Assembly: GCA_009783635.1 (NCBI GenBank) | Contig: WRDC01000004.1 | Coordinates: 1 to 26,250, forward strand | Reading direction: 5' to 3' | DNA from: Methanimicrococcus sp. | Lineage (GTDB): Archaea > Halobacteriota > Methanosarcinia > Methanosarcinales > Methanosarcinaceae | Length of the DNA: 26,250 nt | Part shown: positions 15,105 to 22,271 of the stretch, one piece after another | Layout: each line of letters starts with the position of its first letter | Numbering within the stretch: the stretch's first letter is position 1 | Made by a program: the position numbers and the translations under genes | Notes under the pieces: generated by a model | What the model was told of the DNA's origin: nothing | What the model saw: the letters and a program-made list of their open reading frames with translations, nothing else | Database searches by the model: none

Positions 15105-16211
15105 TCAATACCCCGCCGGATAATAGGAACAAAGCGGCTCTTCTTCCATGTAATCGCCTGTCTCCGAGTAAGCGCGCGCGCGGCAGCCGCCGCAGACTGT
15201 CTTGTACTCACAGGCGCCGCATTTGTTTTTATACGCCGCGTAATTGCGCAAGTCGTTGAAGACTTTGGCGTTCTCCCAGATGCTTTTAAAAGATTGATTC
15301 CGGACATTTCCGGCGGATACCGGCAGATAGCCGCAGGGGTTGACTTCGCCGATGCTTGAAATGAAACCGAATGAAATACCCCCGAGACATCCTTTGGTCA
15401 TCGCGTCAAGGCCGTGTGTCTGCGGTGTGATTTCAATCCCTTCCCGTTTAGCATGCTGGCGCATGATCCTGAAATAATGGGGCGCGCAGGTCGGACGGAT
15501 TTGAAGGTCGGTTTTTTTGGACAAATCATAAAGCCATTCCAAAGCGATTTCATATTCTTCGGGTTCGATTTCAAATTCAGACAATTCCGCGCCGCGGCCG
15601 GTCGGAACGAGGAAAAAGAAATGGTGAGCAACGGCTCCGACTTCTTTGGCAAAATTGTGAACATCCTCCATTTCATGAACATTGAAACGGGAAATGGTCG
15701 TATTGATTTGGAATTCCACGCCGGCCTTTTTCAAATTCTCAATGCCTTTCATGGAACCGGCAAAGCAGCCGGGAATCATCCGAAACGCGTCATGTGTTTG
15801 CTCGCGCCCGTCCAGACTGACGCTGACGCGCTGTATTCCGGCTTCTTTGATTTTATGAGCAACTTCTTCCGTTACCGGAACACCGTTTGTTGCCAGCGTC
15901 ATCCGAAAGCCCAAATCCGTTCCGTACCGGGCGATTTCAAAAATATCTTTGCGCATCAGCGGCTCGCCGCCGCTTAAAATGATAATCGGCGTGCCGGTTT
16001 CACGGATTTGTTCCAGCAGTTTTTTAGCTTCTTCCGTTGTCAGTTCCCCGTCGGCCGAAGCGGCCGTAGAAGAACCGCGGCAATGTTTGCATTTTAAATT
16101 ACAGGCTGCCGTTGTTTCCCACGCTAAGATCCTCGGCGGACGAACCCCGCCGACCGATTCCCGCATTGTGCCGGGATGACCGCGCGGATATTTGCCTGAT
16201 TCTGAATTCAT
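15105..16211 (-). CDS. ahbD: Radical SAM heme b synthase (Fe-coproporphyrin III to heme)
   Basis: AhbD oxidatively decarboxylates two propionates of iron-coproporphyrin III to vinyls, the last step of the siroheme-dependent heme pathway. The 368-residue protein has the radical-SAM cysteines C37, C41 and C44 (CNLKCKHC), SGGEPLMRKDIFEIA, SVSLDGREQTHDAFR, INTTISRFN, VPTGRGAELSEFEIEPEEYE and CAPHYFRI. The C-terminal SPASM region has CGYLP and cysteines 331, 334, 340, 343 and 361 (CGAC, CGGC, PLC) for auxiliary clusters. The related AhbC is shorter on these motifs and acts one step earlier; the overall pattern fits AhbD better. GAGGGG six bases before the ATG is a good ribosome site. ahbD is followed directly by both siroheme decarboxylase genes; a similar ahbD-decarboxylase neighbourhood is known in Methanosarcina barkeri. 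Confidence 0.9.
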   Translation of the reverse strand: MNSESGKYPRGHPGTMRESVGGVRPPRILAWETTAACNLKCKHCRGSSTAASADGELTTEEAKKLLEQIRETGTPIIILSGGEPLMRKDIFEIARYGTDLGFRMTLATNGVPVTEEVAHKIKEAGIQRVSVSLDGREQTHDAFRMIPGCFAGSMKGIENLKKAGVEFQINTTISRFNVHEMEDVHNFAKEVGAVAHHFFFLVPTGRGAELSEFEIEPEEYEIALEWLYDLSKKTDLQIRPTCAPHYFRIMRQHAKREGIEITPQTHGLDAMTKGCLGGISFGFISSIGEVNPCGYLPVSAGNVRNQSFKSIWENAKVFNDLRNYAAYKNKCGACEYKTVCGGCRARAYSETGDYMEEEPLCSYYPAGY

Positions 16212-16250
16212 TTTTTTCCCCTCGTTTTTGCATCTGATTTGTTTGTTTTT

Positions 16251-16334
16251 AAGGTTTTTAATTAAGTTTTTATTAAGTTTTTAATTAAGTTTTTAATTAA
16301 GTTTTTAATTAAGTTTTTAATTAAGTTTTTAATC
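16251..16334. repeat. 12-bp tandem repeat array between aroC and ahbD
   Basis: Units of AAGTTTTTAATT start at 16275, 16287, 16299, 16311 and 16323, with irregular 13-nt and 11-nt units at 16251 and 16264. Read on the minus strand, the array begins one base after the aroC stop and repeats TTA-AAA-ACT-TAA, so each regular unit presents TAA in the aroC frame. The array fills most of the gap before ahbD and is very AT-rich, so it could also act as a promoter-like or U-rich termination region; I cannot tell which. Confidence 0.92.
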
Positions 16335-16335
16335 C

Positions 16336-17454
16336 TCACATCCGCATCGAATGTGATAATGAACGCAATGCCTCATTTCTCATGAGATGGTCTAATATAA
16401 CGATTGCCGCCATTGCTTCTCCGACAGGAACAAAGCGCGGCGCAATCACCGGATCATGGCGGCCGGAAATATTAATTTTAGCCGTTTTTCCGTTCGCTAA
16501 ATCCACAGTTTCCTGTGTCACCGAAACGGATGGCGTCGGTTTGATTGCCGCGCGGAACCGGATCATGTTTCCGGTCGAAATGCCTCCCAAAATACCGCCG
16601 GCATGATTTGTTTTTGTCATGACTTTGCCGTCTTTGATTTCAAAGGCGTCGTTAAATTCGCTGCCGGATTTTTCAGCCGCTTCAAATCCGCCGCCGATTT
16701 CAAATCCTTTTACGGCGCCGATGCTCATGATCGCTTTTGCCAAATCAGCGTCCAGTTTATCAAAAACGGGCTCGCCGAGTCCCGCGGGGACGCCGCGGAT
16801 CAAACCTTCAACAATACCGCCGACAGAATCGCCTTTTTCGCGGGCGGCCAAAACTTCCGCTTCCATCAGGACAGCCGCTGCCAAATCCGCGCAGCGAACG
16901 CTGTTTTTTTCAATGTTTTCCGAAATGCCTTCAAACGGCAAATCGTTCAGGACACCGGGACTTGCTTTGACGCCGCCGATTTGCGTTGTATGGCAGACGA
17001 TATCAATCCCAAAGCCGGAAAGAATTTTTTTGGCAACGGCGCCGGCCGCCACCCGTCCGACGGTTTCGCGGCCGGAACTACGTCCGCCGCCGCGGTGGTC
17101 CCGGATGCCGTATTTTTGTTAATAGCCGAAATCGGCGTGGCCGGGGCGGGGCATATCGCGCAGAGCGTCATAGGCGGAAGGATCGCAATCGGCATTGTAA
17201 ATCGCCAGACAGATTGGCGTGCCTGTTGTTTTGCCTTCAAAGACGCCGGATAAAATCAGAGCGGTGTCCGGTTCATTGCGGGTCGTTGAGACGGCGCTTT
17301 GGCCGGGGCGGCGGCGGTCCAATTCTTTTTGAATGTCTGCGGCGGACAAAGAAACACCGGGCAAAACACCGTCTATCACTGCGCCGACGGCCGTGCCGTG
17401 GGATTCACCCCAGGTCGTCACCCTGAAAACCTCTCCGAACGTGTTTCCTGCCAT
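16336..17454 (-). pseudogene. aroC: Chorismate synthase interrupted by one in-frame TAA
   Basis: Chorismate synthase converts EPSP to chorismate with reduced FMN, the last common step for aromatic amino acids. The frame from ATG 17454 encodes FGEVFRVTTWGESHG, the RRRPGQSAVSTTRNE loop, GVFEGKTTGTPI and RPGHADFGY, then meets TAA at 17119-17121 (codon 112). The same frame continues with QKYGIRDHRGGGRSSGRETVG, GRVAAGAVAKKIL and further family sequence to a TGA at 16336-16338. Ignoring the stop, the product is about 372 residues, normal for AroC, with no other visible damage. From memory, E. coli has Glu-Gln-Lys-Tyr-Gly at this place, so a GAA-to-TAA change is the simplest explanation. A re-start at codon 17052 would lack the N-terminal third. 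Causes could be a recent nonsense mutation, an assembly error, or readthrough. A TATA box and a GGAG site precede the gene. Confidence 0.9.
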
Positions 17455-18021
17455 ATTTTCGCTCCGAATGTATGAAATGATATGAAGAATGGTATGATGA
17501 ATAATATAAAGAATACCTGTAATTATTTGCCCGCTTTAAGGTATAAATTCTCTTCGTCATACGCGAAAGCGGAATTTCCTGTTTTTTGAGTAAAATAGAA
17601 TGACTAAATATGTTGTCTTATAGATATAATTTTTCAAGGGTCACGGCACGAAGACCAAGTCTGTATATCAGACCTTCAAATAATATTCACGCAATCGGAG
17701 AATAAATATACGGAAGGCTGAGAGGGTTTTTTTGGTAATATGATTGTTTTATGGGAGATTTTGGTTATTTTTTGGATTTTAATATATAAAGTTTTTGAAA
17801 AAAGCAGGTTCTCAAAATATTTTAATCATGTATAAATAAAGGAAGACTGCGGTTAAAATTCCATAGCTGGAAGCAGTTTATTATGTCGGCGGGAATTTGA
17901 AATCCCGCATTTTCGGTCTGTTTTTGCTATGACCCAAAACAAATTTGAAATGTTGGAAAAAGGAAAGACTTCACAAAAAAATTGTGCATTTTCTAAAATT
18001 GTCACATAAAAGAGGAGAAAT
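17455..18021. other. 567-bp AT-rich divergent intergenic region
   Basis: No convincing gene is present. It holds the aroC TATA box at its left end, TATA-like boxes on the + strand at 17781-17791 (AATATATAAAG) and 17831-17838 (TATAAATA), a short stem GTCTG/CAGAC around 17659-17673, a T-run at 17727-17733, and a 6-bp hairpin GCGGGA/TCCCGC at 17889-17908. The right end has AGAGGAG (18011-18017) as ribosome site for the next gene. Small open frames here have no recognisable features. It is more AT-rich than its neighbours and may be the edge of an acquired segment carrying the nuclease gene. Confidence 0.6.
17503..17511 (-). promoter_or_regulatory. TATA box for aroC and perhaps the heme operon
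   Basis: The minus strand reads CTTTATATT, close to the archaeal TTTATATA box. Initiation about 25 nt downstream (near 17480) would give a leader of about 25 nt with GGAG (about 17465-17462) before the aroC ATG at 17454. Confidence 0.5.
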
Positions 18022-19077
18022 ATGAGTGGCGACAACCTGATTATCAATGATGAAAATCAAATAATCTATGGTCAAATAAAAGAAATTTTGACTGTGGCGA
18101 GGGCAAAAGCCTATTCCGCCGTAAATTTTGCCATGGTTGAGGCATATTGGCTTATTGGAAAACAAATCGTTGAAGCACAAGCAGGCAGCGAACGAGCTGA
18201 ATATGGGACGCGATTACTCAAATATCTTTCCGAACAACTGATGCGCGATTTCGGAAAAGGTTTCGAAGAAAGGGAATTGCGGAAAATCAGGCAGTTCTAC
18301 CTGACTTTTCCAATTCGGGACGCACTGAGTCCCGAATTGAGTTGGACACACTATCGCCTTGTTTTAAGAGTAACCGAAACCAAAGCCCGGAATTTTTACA
18401 TGGACGAGTGCATAAAATCCAATTGGAGTACCCGCCAACTTGAAAGGCAAATCAACACCCATTTTTATGAAAGATTGTTGTCAAGCCAAGATAAAGAAGC
18501 AGTTGCAGCGGAAATTCAAAAAACCGAGTCGCCTCCCGACCCGAAGGATTTCATCCGCAACCCCGTCGTTTTGGAATTTTTAGGCGTAACCCCCTCGTCA
18601 AATTTGTATGAAAAAGATTTGGAAACCGCGGTTATCAATCATTTGCAGGAGTTCCTTTTAGAAATGGGCAGGGGCTTTTCCTTTATCGCCCGCCAAAAGC
18701 GCATATCCTTTGATGGCAAAGATTTCTACATTGATTTGGTTTTCTACCACTATATTTTGAAATGCTTCGTGCTTATCGACTTGAAAATGGGCGATTTAAC
18801 GCATCAAGATTTAGGGCAGATTCAGATGTATGTCAATTATTACACCCGCGAAATGATGAATGAAGGGGACAATCCTCCCATCGGTGTCATCCTTTGCACC
18901 GACAAAAACGAGGCGGTAGTTCGTTATACCCTTCCTAAAGACAACGATCAGATTTTCGCTTCAGAATATACATTTTATTTGCCTACCGAACAGGAATTGA
19001 AAAATGAAATTTACGCGGCGATCGGCGAAAAAAGGATTTTTCGGAAAAGTGGCAAAGGCGATGAAAAAATGATTTAA
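18022..19077 (+). CDS. DUF1016 / YhcG family PDDEXK nuclease-like protein
   Basis: The 351-residue protein matches the DUF1016 family in both parts. The N-terminal domain reads KAYSAVNFAMVEAYWLIGKQIVEAQ, then YGTRLLKYLSEQLMRDFGKGFEERELRKIRQFY and LSWTHYRLVLRVTETKARNFY. The C-terminal PDDEXK-like domain has YEKDLETAVINHLQEFLLEMGRGFSFIARQKR, DFYIDLVFYHYILKCFVLIDLKMG (candidate Asp and Asp-x-Lys catalytic residues) and DLGQIQMYVNYY, then PIGVILCTDKNEAVVRYTL. Length is normal. The start is set by AGAGGAG four bases upstream. The family is widely spread by transfer and is often found near restriction-modification genes, as I recall, but no such partner is present here. Surrounding DNA is AT-rich and the gene has no evident link to the metabolic neighbours, suggesting acquisition. 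Biological role is unclear: DNA defence, repair or recombination are all possible. Confidence 0.88.
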   Translation: MSGDNLIINDENQIIYGQIKEILTVARAKAYSAVNFAMVEAYWLIGKQIVEAQAGSERAEYGTRLLKYLSEQLMRDFGKGFEERELRKIRQFYLTFPIRDALSPELSWTHYRLVLRVTETKARNFYMDECIKSNWSTRQLERQINTHFYERLLSSQDKEAVAAEIQKTESPPDPKDFIRNPVVLEFLGVTPSSNLYEKDLETAVINHLQEFLLEMGRGFSFIARQKRISFDGKDFYIDLVFYHYILKCFVLIDLKMGDLTHQDLGQIQMYVNYYTREMMNEGDNPPIGVILCTDKNEAVVRYTLPKDNDQIFASEYTFYLPTEQELKNEIYAAIGEKRIFRKSGKGDEKMI

Positions 19078-19193
19078 TGCAATAGGGGTTTATGTTCAAT
19101 ATTTTCTGTAACGTTTCTGCAATGTTTTTGGTACATATTTATGGGCTTTTAATCTTTATTTGAAGGGATGTGCTGAAGTATAAGGAATGGGAA

Positions 19194-19200
19194 TTTATAT
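19194..19200 (+). promoter_or_regulatory. Candidate TATA box for the HdrD-like gene
   Basis: TTTATAT lies about 100 nt before the ATG at 19297. Initiation near 19222 would leave a leader of about 75 nt. The 219-bp gap between the nuclease gene and this one is AT-rich and contains T-runs on both strands (for example 19245-19249), which could also terminate the upstream transcript. Confidence 0.4.
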
Positions 19201-19296
19201 CAAAAAATCCTAAATTCTTAAAAAAAATTCTCTATTCTTATCGCCCTTTTTCAAAAAGTTTTCAAAAAACGGACAATCAAAAACAAAAAGGATACT

Positions 19297-20535
19297 ATGA
19301 ACCTGATTCAAATTTATAACGAAAAATGCAGTATGTGCGGCCGGTGTGCGGATGTCTGCCCGAGCTATGACAGCGCAGATATTATCCCCTCGCTCTGCCG
19401 TTATATTGAATCCGGAGGCAAAACAGAAGAAGGCAGCCCCTTGGAGTATGACATTCGTTTGTGTTACACCTGCAATGTCTGCACCCTTGCCTGCCCCAAA
19501 GACTTGGGTATCCGAAAGCTCATTTCCGCGGCCCGCGAGAAAAGAACGCAAATCAACGGCCCGACGGAAGAACAGGGACTTGTCGACCCGTTTTCTGACA
19601 ACAACCTTTACAAAAAAATCGGCGAATGGGAACATCCGGTCCGATTCAAAAACGAAGGCAAAAAAAGCGAAGTTGTTTATTTTCCCGGCTGCGCCGCTTC
19701 TTGCATGAATAAAGTCATCGGCAAATCGACCGTTAAAGTTCTGGAAGCCGCGGGCGTGGATTATTCCGTCATGAGCGGCATTGATTACTGTTGCGGCTCG
19801 GTATCGGCGGGAGCCGGAAATACCGGACCCCTTGAAAAACTCGGGCAGAAAAATATCGATGAAATCAATGCCCGCGGTTCGAAAATTTTAATTACGACGT
19901 GTCCCGGATGCTACCGCGCGTTCAAATTGCTGTACCCGCAAAAATTTGAAAATATCCGTTTTGAAGTCCTGCAAATTTCCGAATACTTCGCCCGGCTGCT
20001 GGCGGAAGGAAAACTGAATTTTAAAAGAGACATGGGAGAATATACAGGCGCCGGCGGTCAATTGAAATTATTCTATCAGGACCCCTGCCATTTGACACGC
20101 GCGCTTGGAATTTACGAAGACCCGCGCCGCGTTGTCGCGGCCATCCCCGGAACGGAATTGGTCAACCCCTCCCCGGAAGGCTCGATTTGCTGCGGATTCG
20201 GCGGCGGTGTCCGAACCACCTTTCCGGAAAAATCAATCCGGCGGGCGGAAGAAGTTCACGAATATGCAAAAAGCATGGGCAGCGATGTGATTATCACGAA
20301 TTGCGGCGGCTGCATGAAAAATTTAATCGAAGGCGGTTATATGTCAAAGAAAGACCACCTCCCCGTTTATGATTTAGCTGAATTCGTCTCCATCGCCTGC
20401 GGCGGCGACCCGACCGAAAGGGATGACATGAAACTGATTTACCTCTCAAACAAGGCGCTGCGGGAATGCCTGACAAAATATGATTATGAACCGTTTAAAG
20501 ATTTAGCTCCTGTTTACGACCCCGATTTGAAATGA
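19297..20535 (+). CDS. HdrD-like (Fe-S) oxidoreductase subunit with two CCG domains
   Basis: The 412-residue cytoplasmic protein has two ferredoxin-type [4Fe-4S] motifs (C11, C14, C17, C21 and C56, C59, C62, C66) and then two CCG domains. The first runs from FPGCAASC through YCCGSVSAG to TTCPGCYRAF. The second runs from QDPCHLTRALG through ICCGFGGGVRT to TNCGGCMKNL. That order is shared by HdrD, the catalytic subunit of membrane heterodisulfide reductase, and by GlpC-type and lactate or glycolate oxidase subunits. It lacks the remembered HdrD N-terminal extension and differs clearly in the spacer regions, so it is a paralogue rather than canonical HdrD. No membrane or flavin partner gene is adjacent; lysS follows after 78 bp. 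Electron donor and acceptor are unknown. The ATG follows AAGGA with short spacing. Confidence 0.88.
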   Translation: MNLIQIYNEKCSMCGRCADVCPSYDSADIIPSLCRYIESGGKTEEGSPLEYDIRLCYTCNVCTLACPKDLGIRKLISAAREKRTQINGPTEEQGLVDPFSDNNLYKKIGEWEHPVRFKNEGKKSEVVYFPGCAASCMNKVIGKSTVKVLEAAGVDYSVMSGIDYCCGSVSAGAGNTGPLEKLGQKNIDEINARGSKILITTCPGCYRAFKLLYPQKFENIRFEVLQISEYFARLLAEGKLNFKRDMGEYTGAGGQLKLFYQDPCHLTRALGIYEDPRRVVAAIPGTELVNPSPEGSICCGFGGGVRTTFPEKSIRRAEEVHEYAKSMGSDVIITNCGGCMKNLIEGGYMSKKDHLPVYDLAEFVSIACGGDPTERDDMKLIYLSNKALRECLTKYDYEPFKDLAPVYDPDLK

Positions 20536-20613
20536 TAAAGTTTTAATAAAGAAGAATGATTAAGACCATCATTTCAAACCAATTTTTCAAATTAAATCAA
20601 TTAAAGGAATAAT

Positions 20614-22212
20614 ATGACAGAGATTACCCACTGGGCAGATGTCATCGCGGAAGAAGCGATGGCAAAGAATCAGAAGAATCTGATTTCAACCGGCATTACG
20701 CCTTCCGGTCACATCCATATCGGAAACATGAGAGAAGTGCTGACCGCGGACGCGGTTTACTGCGCCATGAAAAACAAAGGCGAAGACCCCGAATTTTATT
20801 ATATCGCCGATAACTATGACCCCCTTCGCAAAGTTTATCCTTTTTTGAAAGAGGAAGAATACGCGCAGCATGTCGGAAAACCGATTTCTGAAATTCCTTG
20901 CCCCTGCGGTCACCACAAGAGCTATGCCGATCACTTTTTGGATCCTTTTATCGCCGCAATGGAAGCGTTGGGCATCCGCCCGAAGATTTTGAAAACGGAC
21001 GAGCTCTACAAAGAAGGGAAATTCGTCGGCGCGATTCAAGCGGCGCTGAAAAAACGCGATGAAATCGCGAAGATTTTGGAAGACGTTTCCGGCAAGGAAG
21101 TCACGGAAGATTGGAGCCCGTTTAATCCGATCTGCGAAGGCTGCAAGCGCATCAACAGCGCCAGAGTCACCGGCTTTGACGAAGCGGAAGAAACCGTCAG
21201 CTACACCTGCCCCGCTTGCGGCACATCCGGCAAGGTGTCCATGACCGGCGGCGGCAAGCTGTCTTGGCGTGTGGAATGGCCGGCCAAGTGGAAAATTTTC
21301 GGCGTCACCGCCGAGCCGTTCGGTAAAGACCACGCGTCAAGCGGCGGTTCATATGACTCGGGCATCCGCATTTCCCGCGAAGTTTTCCAAACGGAGCCGC
21401 CTTTGCCGATCATTTATGAATGGATCATGCTCGGCGAAAAGGGGGCCATGTCCTCCTCCTCAGGCGTCGTTGTGTCTATTTCCGAGATGCTTGACGTTGT
21501 CCCTCCCGAAGCGCTTCGCTTCTTAATTATGAAGACACGGCCGGAAAAGCACATCAAATTCGACCCGGGACAGCCGCTTTTAAATCTCGTTGACGAATAC
21601 GAGCGTTTGCGCGACAAAGAGGACCCGACGGCGTTTGAAGAAAGAATTGTTGCTCTGTCGCAGTCCAAAAACGTGAAACAATCCAAGATTCCGTTTAAGC
21701 AGATGGTGACGATTTATCAGGTTGCCGGCGGCGATTTGGATAAAATCGACGCTATTGCCAAGCGTTCGGGTTTTGAAGAAAATCCGGAAATGATTAACCA
21801 AATGGCGCGTCACGTCGGCCTTTGGCTGGAGACATATGCGCCGCCCTTTGCCAAATTCGGCATCAAAGAGAGCGTCCCCGTTCAAACCGCGTCCCTGACC
21901 GACACGCAGCGCGCATTTTTGAACGCTTTTGCGGACTGTTTGGAAGCGGCAGAGACGGAATTAGGGCCGGAAGACATTCAGCGCATTGTTTATGAAACGA
22001 AGGAACTCGGATCGGACATTGCCGGAAAAATGGTTCAATATGCCGGCGGCGCGCTTCCTCCCGAAGAAATCGATACGAAGAATTTCTTCATTGCCATTTA
22101 CACCGCCCTTTTGGGACAGCCGTCCGGCCCGAAAGCCGGTTGGTTCCTGACATCGTTTGATATTGACTTTTTAGTTCTGAGATTCAGAGAAGCGGCGGCA
22201 TACAGGCCGTGA
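20614..22212 (+). CDS. lysS: Class I lysyl-tRNA synthetase
   Basis: This enzyme charges tRNA-Lys with a class I (Rossmann) catalytic domain, the form found in most archaea and a few bacteria, instead of the usual class II LysRS. The 532-residue product has TPSGHIHIGNMRE (HIGH-like HIGN at 35-38), YYIADNYDPLRKVYPF, a zinc-ribbon-like pair of CxxC motifs (C174/C177 and C199/C202), EPFGKDHASSGGSYDSG, and KGAMSSSSG at 276-284 as the KMSKS equivalent, followed by the helical anticodon-binding domain. An AAAGGA site about eight bases upstream of ATG 20614 supports the start. It is 78 bp after the HdrD-like gene and is followed closely by gltX, so lysS-gltX probably form one transcript. Confidence 0.97.
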   Translation: MTEITHWADVIAEEAMAKNQKNLISTGITPSGHIHIGNMREVLTADAVYCAMKNKGEDPEFYYIADNYDPLRKVYPFLKEEEYAQHVGKPISEIPCPCGHHKSYADHFLDPFIAAMEALGIRPKILKTDELYKEGKFVGAIQAALKKRDEIAKILEDVSGKEVTEDWSPFNPICEGCKRINSARVTGFDEAEETVSYTCPACGTSGKVSMTGGGKLSWRVEWPAKWKIFGVTAEPFGKDHASSGGSYDSGIRISREVFQTEPPLPIIYEWIMLGEKGAMSSSSGVVVSISEMLDVVPPEALRFLIMKTRPEKHIKFDPGQPLLNLVDEYERLRDKEDPTAFEERIVALSQSKNVKQSKIPFKQMVTIYQVAGGDLDKIDAIAKRSGFEENPEMINQMARHVGLWLETYAPPFAKFGIKESVPVQTASLTDTQRAFLNAFADCLEAAETELGPEDIQRIVYETKELGSDIAGKMVQYAGGALPPEEIDTKNFFIAIYTALLGQPSGPKAGWFLTSFDIDFLVLRFREAAAYRP

Positions 22213-22271
22213 TTGTTTTTTGGGAAGGAACGAAAAAGGAATTCACGTATAAAAGATATCAAGGGAAAAAT

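Noticed and set aside
16336..17052. A shorter, intact chorismate synthase starting at 17052
   Set aside because: It would lack the N-terminal third with the conserved flavin and substrate loops; the frame upstream is plainly the same gene.
17119..17121. Pyrrolysine readthrough as the explanation for the aroC stop
   Set aside because: Pyrrolysine is inserted at TAG. This codon is TAA, so that route does not apply; mutation, error or ordinary readthrough remain.
17455..18021. tRNA or C/D-box RNA gene
   Set aside because: No cloverleaf, TTCRA loop or paired C and D boxes at workable spacing could be found by eye.
22209..22271. GTG start 21 codons upstream of the gltX ATG, overlapping the lysS stop
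   Set aside because: The extra residues do not resemble the archaeal GluRS N terminus, while MALDPQDLEIIEKY does.
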